From the NCBI RefSeq assembly GCF_900099735.1, contig NZ_FNDT01000008.1:62001-126000 (forward strand): a DNA stretch of 64,000 nucleotides, written 5' to 3'. The notes under the pieces were generated by a model that saw only the letters and a list, made by a program, of their open reading frames with translations, was not told the DNA's origin and did no database searches. A program made the position numbers and the translations under genes. Shown piece by piece: positions 1-11,328 of this stretch. The DNA comes from Arthrobacter subterraneus (lineage in GTDB: Bacteria > Actinomycetota > Actinomycetes > Actinomycetales > Micrococcaceae). Positions within the stretch are counted from its first letter, which is position 1. Each line of letters starts with the position of its first letter.

Positions 1-114
1 GCCATCTTCGCGGGGGGTTCCGACGCGCAGGGAGACGTTGATTTTGCCCGGCGCCTTCACACGGACGGCGCGGGGGCCTGTTGTGCGCATCCCTGCCGTT
101 CTCCCAGCCACCAT
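1..114 (-). CDS. ispE: 4-diphosphocytidyl-2-C-methyl-D-erythritol kinase, N-terminus only
   Basis: Only the first ~38 codons lie in the window; the gene runs off the left edge. The translation contains VKAPGKINVSLRVG, the first conserved GHMP-kinase motif of IspE, which phosphorylates CDP-methylerythritol in the MEP isoprenoid pathway. Two in-frame ATGs exist. The one at 114 has GGAG just upstream and a TAAGTT box 7 nt before it; the one at 90 has GGGAG at a longer spacing. I prefer 114 but cannot decide firmly. In related actinobacteria ispE directly follows rsmA; here about 3 kb of other genes separate them. Confidence 0.85.
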   Translation of the reverse strand, partial: MVAGRTAGMRTTGPRAVRVKAPGKINVSLRVGTPREDG

Positions 115-165
115 GATCTCCAACTTAGATCACCTCAGGGCTGAGGAGAAACTCTCCTACTGAGG

Positions 166-315
166 TCAGGAGCGTGGGTCCTCGGCCGTAGCTTCGGCGG
201 GCTGCAGGCGCTGGGCGCTGGCACGGCGGTCGAGGATGACTTTGGCGGCCGCGGCGAGAAACAGAACCGGGGCGGTCAGAATGGCCATGCCAATTAAAAG
301 GTCGATGAGTTCCAC
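166..315 (-). CDS. possible small membrane protein (49 aa)
   Basis: A short reading frame opening with GTG encodes VELIDLLIGMAILTAP followed by a hydrophobic stretch and a charged tail containing ILDRR and ending AEDPRS. The first ~28 residues would form one membrane helix. No clear ribosome binding site precedes it and I recognise no family. It lies upstream of ispE on the same strand. It may be a real small membrane protein or a chance frame. Confidence 0.35.
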   Translation of the reverse strand: MELIDLLIGMAILTAPVLFLAAAAKVILDRRASAQRLQPAEATAEDPRS

Positions 316-457
316 GGCGATTGCACCAAGCTTTCGTTCTTAAGGACGCCCCATCCTTGATAAACGTAAACGGTTCAGGGCGGGTTCCCAAATCCCTGCG
401 TGGTGTGGCGTGGGGTGAACGTTGCGGTGGCGCTGGTTCTATTACCGCTTTGTGCGT

Positions 458-1153
458 TTATGGGGCGACCACTTCGACACTGGCCCAGCGGCGGGTCGCG
501 TCGATCTCCGGTCCGCCGGCCAGGCCGTCGGGAGTTGCCGTCATGACGCCGTAGGAGCCCGGGGCAATGCCCGGAGAGAGGGTAATGGTGAAGCTGTAGT
601 CTCCGGACAGGCTGGCGTACGCGGACTGGTCGCCGATGATCGAGTAATCCGTGTTGGCGGGTCCGAAGAACACCTGGATCCGCTGACCCGGCTGGTAGCC
701 GCCTCCGGTGATCGTGAACGAGGTTCCGGCCTGCACGGTGATTCCAACCGCTCCCCACTCGGGGGACGGGGTCACCACATTGCTGCTCGGGGCGCCCGGG
801 TTCGGTTCGCCGTGCGGCGGCGGGACGAACGGGCCGGGGGCGGGCTCACCGTGCGGCGGCGGCACAAAGGGATCGTCCGGCCCGGCGGGCAGCGGCTCGA
901 GCGTCGGAGCGGGCGTCTCCGTGGGCTCCACGGTCGGTTCGGGCGTCTCTACAGGTTCTTCGGTCTCTTCAGGCTCTTTCGTTGCTGTCTCCTCCGGCGT
1001 CGCCTCTTCGGGAGTGGGGCTGGGCGACGGGGATGCAGGCTCGGAAGCCGCCGTCGTACTCTCAGCATTACCTTCCGGAGGCGCACCTGCGCAGCCGGCA
1101 AGCAGGAGAGATGACACTGCAGCGAGGACGAAGACTGATGACAGCTTTGGCAC
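458..1153 (-). CDS. secreted lipoprotein with Pro/Thr/Glu-rich linker
   Basis: 231 aa from a GTG start. The N-terminus is a lipoprotein signal with lipobox LLLAGC (Cys at about residue 21), so the protein should be diacylated and held on the outer face of the membrane. Residues ~25-90 are a low-complexity spacer rich in T, E and P. It is followed by two near-identical PFVPPPHGEP units. The last ~100 residues look like a single beta-sandwich (FTITGGGYQPGQRIQVFFG and YSFTITLSPG), resembling Ig-like adhesion or carbohydrate-binding modules, but I cannot name a family. Function unknown. Confidence 0.7.
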   Translation of the reverse strand: MPKLSSVFVLAAVSSLLLAGCAGAPPEGNAESTTAASEPASPSPSPTPEEATPEETATKEPEETEEPVETPEPTVEPTETPAPTLEPLPAGPDDPFVPPPHGEPAPGPFVPPPHGEPNPGAPSSNVVTPSPEWGAVGITVQAGTSFTITGGGYQPGQRIQVFFGPANTDYSIIGDQSAYASLSGDYSFTITLSPGIAPGSYGVMTATPDGLAGGPEIDATRRWASVEVVAP

Positions 1154-1278
1154 TGGGGATACTTTCGAGACGTAGCGAGACCGGTGCCTTTGAGGTTACC
1201 GGCTGCAACGGTTGCCCAACAGCACGGGATGGTTACGTGAGCCAACTGTTACCGGGTGGCTGATTACCTACTGGCTGA

Positions 1279-1731
1279 TTACTCACCGGCTGAGGTGAGG
1301 CGGAGCCGGACCATGCTCGCGCTGCCCGGCTCCGGGCTGTCGACACGCAACTGGATCCGGTAGCCCTCGGAAGTGGCGACGGCCGAGCACACGCTGCTGA
1401 CGCCCACCTCGTCGTCTCCGCGCTGACAGTCGCCGTCCAGTTCAAAGTCCCAGCCGAGCGTGTCCGTGAGCCGCTGAAGGTCCGTGGCTTCCAGCACCCG
1501 GTCCGCCTGCCAGGTGCGGCTCAGAGTGGGGCACGGTTTGGTGTTGAAGCAGACGAACTGCTCCCGCTCGACGTGTTCCGAGACCACGAGCCAGCCTTCG
1601 GGGACCTCAATCCGGTCGGCAATCGAGCCCGCCTGTTGGGCGACGCCATCATGGTAGGTCTTGACGAAAAAGAACGCGCCGGTCCAGGCGAGAGCCATGC
1701 CGATCAGGAGGCCGATGGCCCGTATCCTCAT
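1279..1731 (-). CDS. membrane-anchored exported protein, unknown function
   Basis: 150 aa. The ATG at 1731 is preceded by GGAGGG at a spacing of 4. Residues 5-24 (IGLLIGMALAWTGAFFFV) form one membrane helix or uncleaved signal; the rest should be outside the cell. Four cysteines (in FVCFNTKPC, DGDC and SSVC) could form disulfides. No family recognised. It lies upstream of the lipoprotein gene on the same strand, 125 bp away, so they may be co-transcribed. Confidence 0.6.
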   Translation of the reverse strand: MRIRAIGLLIGMALAWTGAFFFVKTYHDGVAQQAGSIADRIEVPEGWLVVSEHVEREQFVCFNTKPCPTLSRTWQADRVLEATDLQRLTDTLGWDFELDGDCQRGDDEVGVSSVCSAVATSEGYRIQLRVDSPEPGSASMVRLRLTSAGE

Positions 1732-1965
1732 AAATCCCTCCGTGATGCGCGGAAGTTTCTCTTCGGTGAGCGGCCACTCTCGGCGGCGCGGGTGCGAATG
1801 TTCGTAAGCCTACTGACGATGGTGCAGGCGATAGAAGTGTCCACGGCTGCTCAGCCGGTAATGAGACCAAAACGTTGTTTCGGGTGGTGACTCCCGTCGC
1901 CGTCGTTCCTGGCCCTTCGTGGCCATCGTTCTTGTGCTCGGCCATGGTCAGATGTACGGTCGATT

Positions 1966-1971
1966 GGGTAT
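1966..1971 (+). promoter_or_regulatory. candidate -10 box for the SRPBCC gene
   Basis: GGGTAT lies about 57 nt before the GTG start at 2028. GGGTAT resembles the -10 of sigma-B-type stress promoters in high-GC Gram-positives, but I see no matching GTTT-type -35 at the proper spacing, so this is weak. The rest of 1732-2003 shows no other convincing signal. Confidence 0.2.
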
Positions 1972-2027
1972 GGTAAGCATACTGATGAATTCTTGTTCAT
2001 CCGATGTTCCTATCCAAAGGAGACGCT

Positions 2028-2960
2028 GTGAGCACGAGGATCGAAAAGCAGATCATGGTCAACGTTCCAGTGAGCGTGGCCTACAACCAATGGACACAGT
2101 TCGAAGAATTCCCCCACTTCATGAGCGGGGTCAAGCAGGTGGAACAGCTCAGCGACGATCGCCTGCACTGGATTGCCGAGATCGGCGGGGTCAAGCGTGA
2201 GTGGGAGGCGAAGATCCTGGCGCAGGAGCCTGACCGCCGCGTTGCCTGGGCAGCCACCGAGGGCGCAACCAACGCCGGAGCCGTGTCCTTTGAGGACGTA
2301 GGCGGCGGCCAGACCTCCATCCGCCTTGAGCTTGAGTACGAGCCCGAGGGCATGATCGAGAAGATCGGCGACAAGCTGCACGTTGTCGAGAAGGAAGCCG
2401 AGGGCGACCTCAAGCGCTTCAAGGAGTTCATCGAGGACGAGGGCTACGCCACCGGCGCCTGGCGCGGATCGGTAGCGGGCGGCACCGTCGGAACGCCCAC
2501 CGTCGCCGACGCCGCCGCGTCACGCGGTGATGACGGCAAGGTGGGCATCTCGGGCAAGGCCGCTGCGGCCGGAATCGGTGTTGCTGCCGCTGCCGCTGCG
2601 GGTGTTGCCGCAGCGTCGGGCAACAAGCAGAACACTTCGGATGCTGACGTGACCACCACCGATGTTCCGGTCACACCGGCCGTTCCCGTCGAGGACACCA
2701 CTCCCCCGGATGTCACCCCGGTGGCTGGCGTCTCGGGTGCTGCGGGTGTTTCCGGTACTGGCGCCGCGGGCGTTTCCGGCACCACTTCGGATACTCCGGG
2801 CGAGCGTCCGCTCGGCGAGCCTTTCGACCAGACCAACGGACTGGCCGATGTCGACGGGGAGTCCGACGGCCTTGCCGGCAGCGACGAGCACAGCGCGGCC
2901 GAGCGTGAAGAGGACCAGACCGGCGGCTTCATGCCACCGACCCGCCAGGGCGGCCTCTAA
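2028..2960 (+). CDS. SRPBCC (polyketide cyclase/dehydrase-like) protein with Ala-rich tail
   Basis: 310 aa. AAAGGAGA at 2016-2022 places the start at GTG 2028 rather than the in-frame ATG at 2004. Residues ~1-145 form a START/SRPBCC fold typical of the stand-alone cyclase/dehydrase family (VPVSVAYNQWTQFEEFPHFM near the N-terminus, then WEAKI and RVAWA), which binds hydrophobic ligands. The second half is a low-complexity region: an alanine-rich stretch AAAGIGVAAAAAAGVAAA, repeated GVSGTGAAGVSGT, then an acidic end. Such proteins are common in Arthrobacter. The ligand is unknown, and the tail may be disordered or surface-associating. Confidence 0.8.
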   Translation: MSTRIEKQIMVNVPVSVAYNQWTQFEEFPHFMSGVKQVEQLSDDRLHWIAEIGGVKREWEAKILAQEPDRRVAWAATEGATNAGAVSFEDVGGGQTSIRLELEYEPEGMIEKIGDKLHVVEKEAEGDLKRFKEFIEDEGYATGAWRGSVAGGTVGTPTVADAAASRGDDGKVGISGKAAAAGIGVAAAAAAGVAAASGNKQNTSDADVTTTDVPVTPAVPVEDTTPPDVTPVAGVSGAAGVSGTGAAGVSGTTSDTPGERPLGEPFDQTNGLADVDGESDGLAGSDEHSAAEREEDQTGGFMPPTRQGGL

Positions 2961-2974
2961 GCGGTCATCTCAGT

Positions 2975-3012
2975 CACGGCGGCTTCCTTCGGGAGGCCGC
3001 CGTGCTGTGTTT
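2975..3012 (+). terminator. Rho-independent-like terminator after the SRPBCC gene
   Basis: An 11-13 bp GC-rich stem (CGGCGGCTTCC / GGAGGCCGCCG, 2977-3002, one G.T pair) closes on a TTCG tetraloop, followed by a modestly T-rich tail (GTGCTGTGTTT). Confidence 0.75.
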
Positions 3013-3149
3013 AAAGAGTGCAGCGAACCGGATCCTGCAGGTTCCGGCCGGGCTGCCAGCAACGAAAGGCTTGCTGACGCGCCTCGGTGCCGCCGCCGTC
3101 GTCGTTCCGGCTGAGAAGCTGCAGGATTGTGCGCGCGGGAAGCGCCGGT

Positions 3150-4028
3150 CTAGGCCAGCGGAAGCTGCTTCGCCTCGGCGATGCGGGCATAGGCGTGGAT
3201 GTCGAGCACCTCACCGCGAGCTGAGGGGTCCACGCCGGCCCGGGTCAGCGCCTGCTCGGCGAGCACCCCGTTGCCGGCCCAGCCGGCCAGCGCCGCGCGG
3301 AGCGTTTTGCGCCGCTGCGCGAATGCGGCGTCGATGACCGCGAACACCTCTTCCCGGGACGCCGTGGTCTGCGGCTGATCATGCCGCTCGAACGCCACCA
3401 GACCGGAGGCGATCTTCGGCGCAGGCCAGAAAACGTTCATGCCGATCACGCCGGCCTTCCGCATCCGCCCGTACCACTGGGCTTTCACGGACGGCACGCC
3501 GTACACCTTGGAGCCCGGAGGTGCCGCGAGGCGGTCCGCAACCTCATCCTGCACCATCACGAGCCCGTGGCGCAGCGACGGGAAATGCGCCAGCAGATGC
3601 AGCACCACGGGGACGGCCACGTTGTACGGGAGGTTGGCCACCAGCGCGGTGGGCTCGGCGGGGAGCTCGGTGACGCGCATCGCGTCACCCTGCACCACGT
3701 CGCAGGACGCGGCACGTTCCGGGCGCCACTGCGCGATGGTCTGCGGCAGGCGTTCAGCCAGCACCGGGTCGATTTCGACGGCCACCACGCGCTCCGCGGC
3801 GTCCAGCAGCCCGAGGGTCAGCGAACCGAGGCCCGGACCCACCTCCAGGACAGTCTCCGCAGGATCAACGTTCGCGGCAGCCACGATCCGGCGGATGGTG
3901 TTGCCGTCAATGACGAAGTTCTGGCCCAGCGTCTTGGTGGGACGGATGCCCAGCTCCTCGGCCAGCCGGCGGATCTCGGTCGCGCCGAGCAGGGCCTGGG
4001 GTGGGGAGGGGCGTGCCTTGTCGTTCAC
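3150..4028 (-). CDS. rsmA: 16S rRNA (adenine1518-N6/adenine1519-N6)-dimethyltransferase
   Basis: 292 aa RsmA/KsgA, which uses S-adenosylmethionine to dimethylate two adjacent adenines in helix 45 of 16S rRNA during small-subunit maturation. Motifs in order: GQNFVID (~40), SAM-binding [11 protein letters not shown] (~60-70), catalytic NLPYN (~133), and the C-terminal FAQRRKTLR segment. Length is normal. The start is GTG, with TACGAT ending exactly 6 nt upstream and no Shine-Dalgarno sequence, so the mRNA is probably leaderless. It lies downstream of rpfB on the same strand, as in other actinobacteria, but the promoter-like box indicates its own transcription. Confidence 0.97.
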   Translation of the reverse strand: MNDKARPSPPQALLGATEIRRLAEELGIRPTKTLGQNFVIDGNTIRRIVAAANVDPAETVLEVGPGLGSLTLGLLDAAERVVAVEIDPVLAERLPQTIAQWRPERAASCDVVQGDAMRVTELPAEPTALVANLPYNVAVPVVLHLLAHFPSLRHGLVMVQDEVADRLAAPPGSKVYGVPSVKAQWYGRMRKAGVIGMNVFWPAPKIASGLVAFERHDQPQTTASREEVFAVIDAAFAQRRKTLRAALAGWAGNGVLAEQALTRAGVDPSARGEVLDIHAYARIAEAKQLPLA

Positions 4029-4209
4029 CTAGCCATCGTAGCGGGGCGGGCCTACCGACAGCCCCACAGGTGGACTCCGGCGAGCGGAATCGTTCCGGTC
4101 TGCTCCGTTTTCGGTGCCGGCCGCCGTCGTCGTCGGTGTTCTGGTGCGCTGCAGCTGGTCGCGGAAGCGATCAAAGGTGAGCAGATCGGGACGCGAACCC
4201 GGTTCGACA

Positions 4210-4247
4210 GCAGCGCCCCCGCCGGTGGATACCGGCAGGGGCGCTGC
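4210..4247 (-). terminator. strong hairpin downstream of rpfB
   Basis: Imperfect palindrome: GCGCCCC plus GCCGGT pair with ACCGGC plus GGGGCGC around a GGAT loop, with one C/A mismatch. It starts just past the rpfB stop codon. There is no U-tract, so it may act as an mRNA-stabilising or Rho-assisted end rather than an intrinsic terminator. Confidence 0.6.
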
Positions 4248-4256
4248 GAAGGATGT

Positions 4257-5794
<1,538 letters not shown>

Positions 5795-7408
5795 TCAACC
5801 GGCGCCGATGACCTCCAGCGAGACCTGCGGGTTCGCCTCCGTGAAGTGCCCCAGCTTCCACCGGTCACCGAAGACCGCGATGTGTTCGCCGTCGGACCTC
5901 CGCAGGATCTCCCCGCCCCGGAACGTCTCCGGAAGGGTGCTGGCAGGTGCCGTGGTGGTGACGCGCCGGGCGAGGGTGTAGGACAGGCTCTCCAGCGACA
6001 CCGGCGCATTGAACTCGGTCCGCATGCGCTGCTCCGCCACTTCAAACTGAAGCTGCCCCACGGCCGCGAGCACCGGCGACTGGTCCCCACGCAGCTCCGA
6101 GCGCAGCACCTGGATGACGCCCTCATGATCGAGCTGTTCAATCCCCCGACGGAACTGCTTGTACCGGCCGGGATCCTTGGCCCGCACCGCAACAAACAGC
6201 TCGGGCGAGAAGTGCGGAATCTCCGGGAAGGTGACCGCCTCCTCCTGATAGAGGCTGTCCCCGACGCGCAGGCTGGTGGCATTCACCAGCCCGACGACGT
6301 CGCCCGGCCACGCCTGCTCCAGCGCCTCCCGCTCGCGCCCCAGAACCCGGTGGGCATACTTGGTGGCGAAGGGCCTGCCCGTCCGGGCATTGGTGATCAC
6401 CATGCCCCGCTCAAACACTCCGGAACAGATCCGCAGGTACGCAATGTGGTCCCGGTGTGCAGTGTTCTGGCCGGCCTGGACCTTGAAGACGAAGCCGGAG
6501 AAGTCCGCTTCCACCGGACGGCGGACCCCGTTCGCCGCGACCCGTGGAGACGGCGGCGGCCCCACTTCCACGAGCATGTCCACCAGCTGGCGCACGCCGA
6601 AATTGCGGGCGGCCGCGGCGAACAGGACGGGCGTCTGCCGCGCCGCGGTGAACTCGGCGGCGTCGAATTCACCGTTCGAGGACCGCACCAGGCCCAGCTC
6701 TTCATGTGCGGCATCCCAGACTGCCGAGCTGTCCGGACGGAGATCCGCCTGTTCAACCACGGTCTCGATCGCCGGCAGCGCCCCACCGCCCACGGATTCC
6801 AGGGCAAGCGACACGTCGGCACGCACATCGAGCAGCCCCTCGAAGTGCCCGGCGGTCCCCACCGGCCAGGTCAGCGGAACCGGCACCATTTCGGTCCGCT
6901 CACCGATCTGGTCGATCAGCTCCAGAGCGTCCAGGCCGGGCCGGTCCCACTTGTTGATCACCGTCACGATGGGCAGCCCGCGCTGCTTGCACACCTCCAG
7001 CAGCTTCACGGTCTGCGGCTCGAAGCCCTTGGCCGCATCAATGAGCATCACCGCGCAGTCCACGGCGGCCAGGACCCGGTAGGTGTCTTCGGAGAAATCG
7101 GCGTGCCCGGGGGTGTCCACCAGGTTCAGCACCGTGCCGCGGTATTCAAGCTGCAGCGCCGCCGAGCTGATGGAGATGCCGCGCTCGCGCTCCATGCCCA
7201 TCCAGTCGGAGACCGTGCCGTGGCGGCTGGACTTGCCGTGGGTGACGCCGGCGTCGGTGATGGCGCTCGCGTACAGGGCCAACGCTTCGGTCAGCGTGGA
7301 CTTGCCCGCATCGGGGTGCGAGATCACAGCGAACGTGCGCCTCCTCAGCGCCTGCTCGGCGATCGTGGAGGTGCGTACCGCCTCAGCGGGAGTGGTGGGG
7401 CTCGTCAT
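5795..7408 (-). CDS. prfC: peptide chain release factor 3
   Basis: 537 aa translational GTPase RF3, which recycles RF1/RF2 from the ribosome after termination. Visible G motifs: G1 SHPDAGKSTLTEAL (~32-44), the RGISISSAAL switch, G3 DTPGHADFSEDTYR, G4 NKWDRPG. The RF3-specific C-terminus includes FSPELFVAVRAKDPGRYKQF. Length matches the family. Start ATG with AAGGA upstream. It sits between the convergent rpfB side and the divergent SulP gene, a place occupied by tatD-rpfB adjacency in many relatives. Confidence 0.96.
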   Translation of the reverse strand: MTSPTTPAEAVRTSTIAEQALRRRTFAVISHPDAGKSTLTEALALYASAITDAGVTHGKSSRHGTVSDWMGMERERGISISSAALQLEYRGTVLNLVDTPGHADFSEDTYRVLAAVDCAVMLIDAAKGFEPQTVKLLEVCKQRGLPIVTVINKWDRPGLDALELIDQIGERTEMVPVPLTWPVGTAGHFEGLLDVRADVSLALESVGGGALPAIETVVEQADLRPDSSAVWDAAHEELGLVRSSNGEFDAAEFTAARQTPVLFAAAARNFGVRQLVDMLVEVGPPPSPRVAANGVRRPVEADFSGFVFKVQAGQNTAHRDHIAYLRICSGVFERGMVITNARTGRPFATKYAHRVLGREREALEQAWPGDVVGLVNATSLRVGDSLYQEEAVTFPEIPHFSPELFVAVRAKDPGRYKQFRRGIEQLDHEGVIQVLRSELRGDQSPVLAAVGQLQFEVAEQRMRTEFNAPVSLESLSYTLARRVTTTAPASTLPETFRGGEILRRSDGEHIAVFGDRWKLGHFTEANPQVSLEVIGAG

Positions 7409-7634
7409 GGATTCCTTCTTCCGTCTTTCAGGACTCCAGCAGGCCCTAATGCTTGTGGGTATGAACCCGAGCGGCTTCAGTTCGCCGAACTATCTTAGAG
7501 TTAGGGGTCGGCATTCGCGGCGCAAGCGCGCCGTAAGCCCCTCGTACATTGGCGTACAGCCTATCGCCCTTACCGGAGAACCCCGGAAAGAGGCGGCCCA
7601 CGCCCGCTTCACCCTCCTCCAGGAAGACCCCCGC

Positions 7635-9146
7635 ATGCCCACGTCCAGCACGTCCCTGACACCACTCGAACGCCAGTCGGTTCTGAGGACCCTCAAGAAT
7701 CCCCGGCTGCTCAAGGTCGAGGTCCTGGCCGGGCTGGTGGTCGCCCTGGCCCTGATTCCCGAAGCCATTGCGTTCTCCATCATTGCGGGCGTTGACCCGC
7801 GCCTGGGCCTGTTTGCCTCCTTCACCATGGCGGTATCCATAGCGTTCCTCGGCGGCCGGCCCGCCATGATCTCCGCGGCCACCGGCGCTATAGCCCTGGT
7901 GATCGCGCCGCTGGTGGCCAGCCACGGCGTGGACTACTTCATTGCCGCGGTGATCCTGGGCGGCATTTTCCAGGTGGTGCTGGGCCTGCTCGGTGTGGCG
8001 AAACTCATGCGCTTCATCCCCCGCTCGGTGATGGTGGGCTTTGTCAACGCACTGGCCATCCTCATCTTCATGTCGCAGGTCCCTGAACTCATCAACGTCC
8101 CGTGGCTGGTCTACCCCATGGTTGCCGTGGGACTGGTGATCGTCTTCGGCCTGCCGCGGCTGACCAAGGCCGTCCCGGCCCCGCTGGTTGCGATCGTGGC
8201 CCTCACCCTCTTCGCGGTACTTGCCGGAATCCAGGTGCCCGACGTCGGTGACAAGGGTGAACTGCCGGACAGCCTCCCCAGCCTTTTCTTCCCCAACGTT
8301 CCCCTGAACCTTGAGACCCTCGAGATCATCGCCCCGTTTGCCCTGGGCCTGGCTGTGGTGGGCCTCCTCGAATCTCTGATGACCGCCAAGCTGGTCGATG
8401 ACATCACCGACACCCGCTCGCAGAAAACCCGTGAGAGCTGGGGCCAGGGAGCGGCCAACATCATCACCGGCTTCTTCGGCGGCATGGGCGGCTGCGCGAT
8501 GATCGGCCAGACCATGATCAATGTGAAGGCCTCCGGCGCCCGCACCCGCATCTCCACGTTCCTCGCCGGTGTGTTCCTGCTGATCCTCGTGGTGTCCCTG
8601 GGGGACGTGGTGGCGATCATCCCGATGGCCGCGCTCGTGGCCGTCATGATCTTCGTGTCCATTGCCACCTTCGACTGGCACAGCATCCAGCCCGCCACCC
8701 TCAAGCGGATGCCCAAGAGTGAAACAGCGGTGATGGTGAGCACCGTCGTCGTGGTGGTGTGGACGCACAACCTGGCTATCGGCGTCGGCGTCGGCGTGCT
8801 GGTGGCCATGGTGGCCTTCGCCCGCCGGGTGGCCCACTTCGTCACCGTGGAGCGCACCGTGCTGGAACTCAACGGTGAAGAGGTTGCCACCTACGTGGTG
8901 GACGGCGAGCTGTTCTTCGCATCCTCGAACGACCTCTATACGCAGTTCGAGTACGCCACCGACCCGGACAGGGTGATCATCGACATGCACGCTTCCCACC
9001 TGTGGGATGCCTCCACCATCGCGGCGCTGGATGCGATCACCGAGAAGTACCACCACCACGGCAAGGACGTCGAGGTCATCGGCCTCAATGACGCCTCCGT
9101 GCTGATGCGCGAACGCCTGGCCGGGAAGCTCGGCGCCGGCCACTAA
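7635..9146 (+). CDS. SulP-family anion transporter with STAS domain
   Basis: 503 aa from ATG 7635 (MPTSSTSLTPL), with AGGAAG upstream; the frame is open much further 5' but that part is the antisense of prfC. The N-terminal ~400 residues are a polytopic membrane domain with typical SulP features: LAGLVVALALIPEAIAFSII, then repeated helices and GGMGGCAMIGQTMINVK. The last ~110 residues (VDGELFFASSNDLY, VIIDMHASHLWDASTIAALD) are a STAS domain. SulP proteins carry sulfate, bicarbonate or other anions; substrate not predictable here. A carbonic anhydrase is in the window but not adjacent. Confidence 0.9.
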   Translation: MPTSSTSLTPLERQSVLRTLKNPRLLKVEVLAGLVVALALIPEAIAFSIIAGVDPRLGLFASFTMAVSIAFLGGRPAMISAATGAIALVIAPLVASHGVDYFIAAVILGGIFQVVLGLLGVAKLMRFIPRSVMVGFVNALAILIFMSQVPELINVPWLVYPMVAVGLVIVFGLPRLTKAVPAPLVAIVALTLFAVLAGIQVPDVGDKGELPDSLPSLFFPNVPLNLETLEIIAPFALGLAVVGLLESLMTAKLVDDITDTRSQKTRESWGQGAANIITGFFGGMGGCAMIGQTMINVKASGARTRISTFLAGVFLLILVVSLGDVVAIIPMAALVAVMIFVSIATFDWHSIQPATLKRMPKSETAVMVSTVVVVVWTHNLAIGVGVGVLVAMVAFARRVAHFVTVERTVLELNGEEVATYVVDGELFFASSNDLYTQFEYATDPDRVIIDMHASHLWDASTIAALDAITEKYHHHGKDVEVIGLNDASVLMRERLAGKLGAGH

Positions 9147-9169
9147 CGGCGGGCGCTACTCTCCGCGCG

Positions 9170-10105
9170 CTACTCCCAGTCGCCGTACGCGCGGCGGGTG
9201 TTCGCGTTGATGGTCCGGCAGAGCTCCTCAAGGTCGGTGCCCAGGTGTTCGGCCATGAACCGGACCGTGTACGGCACGGTGTAGCTGGCATTGGGCTGCC
9301 CCCGGAACGGGTGCGGGGTGAGGAACGGGGCGTCGGTCTCGGTGAGCACCAGGGACGGGTCAGCGATGTCCAGCGCCTCGCGCAGATCCCGGGCGTTCTT
9401 GAACGTGACCGTCCCGGAAAAGGACATGAACCAGCCGTTCTCATTGCAGATCCGCGCCAGTTCGGCATCCCCGGAGAAGCAGTGGAACACCACCCGCGCC
9501 GGAGGTTCCTCCGAGCGCAGGACCTTCACGACGTCGTCGTGCGCGTCCCGGTCATGGATCTGCAGCGCGAGATCCAGCCGGCGGGCAATGTCCAGGTGGC
9601 GGCGGAAGGAGTACTCCTGCCGTTCGCGGCCGTCCTCAGCCGTGCGGAAGTAGTCCAGGCCGGTCTCGCCGATGGCCCGGATGCGCGGATGCTGCGCGAG
9701 CTCCTCGATCTCGGCGAGCGCGTCCTCCAGCGTGCCGGCGGCGGCAAGCAGCGGCGCTTCATTCGGGTGGATGGCGACGGCGCCGAGCAGCCGGCGGTCG
9801 CGCTCAACCGCCTCGACCGTGAAGCGGGAGGATTCCAGGTCCGTGCCCACCTGCACCGCGAAGCCGACGCCCACAGCCTCCGCAGCATCCATCGCGTCAG
9901 CGGCGCTGACGGCAACCTGCCCGTCGCGGAAGTCCAGGTGGGTGTGGTTGTCCATGACCGGGTACGGCAGCGGCTCCGGTGCCGGCGGGTAGTCCAGTTT
10001 CCGGCTGCGGCCGCCGGCCTCGGGGGCACGGGAGCGGCCGGTCGGTGAGTCTTCCGCCGCGGTCTCTTCCGGGCGGTACTGAACAGGGATGGAACTGGTG
10101 CACAT
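9170..10105 (-). CDS. tatD: TatD-family metal-dependent DNase
   Basis: 311 aa. A non-conserved ~48-residue N-terminal extension precedes the TIM-barrel, which begins MDNHTHLDF (metal ligands HxH). It continues with GETGLDYFR (Glu ligand), LQIHDRDAH, FHCFSGD and TETDAPFLTPHP, all diagnostic of TatD/YcfH, 3'-5' exonucleases linked to oxidative-damage repair. TAGGGT ends exactly 6 nt before the ATG and there is no Shine-Dalgarno, so a leaderless mRNA is likely. Convergent with the SulP gene (23 bp apart). Confidence 0.92.
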   Translation of the reverse strand: MCTSSIPVQYRPEETAAEDSPTGRSRAPEAGGRSRKLDYPPAPEPLPYPVMDNHTHLDFRDGQVAVSAADAMDAAEAVGVGFAVQVGTDLESSRFTVEAVERDRRLLGAVAIHPNEAPLLAAAGTLEDALAEIEELAQHPRIRAIGETGLDYFRTAEDGRERQEYSFRRHLDIARRLDLALQIHDRDAHDDVVKVLRSEEPPARVVFHCFSGDAELARICNENGWFMSFSGTVTFKNARDLREALDIADPSLVLTETDAPFLTPHPFRGQPNASYTVPYTVRFMAEHLGTDLEELCRTINANTRRAYGDWE

Positions 10106-10280
10106 AGTCCAACCCTAGACTTTCCTTGCAGCCCGCAGCCCCTGCTTACCCATCTGTGGAACTTTCCGCCACGAACCCCAGTTGTCCTAGTAATCTGTAA
10201 AGACTTAGTTGCCGTTGCACAGGTGCCGGCCCACGCTGTTGTGGACCTTCGCTCCCGGGTGACGTTTCCGGAAGGTATCC

Positions 10281-11324
<1,044 letters not shown>

Positions 11325-11328
11325 CGCC

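Noticed and set aside
5846-7498. 550-aa plus-strand frame opposite prfC
   Set aside because: Antisense of a conserved GTPase with strong motifs on the other strand.
7446-9143. 565-aa open frame on the minus strand opposite the SulP gene
   Set aside because: His/Gly/Asp-rich translation without a fold; it is the antisense of a clear transporter in a high-GC genome.
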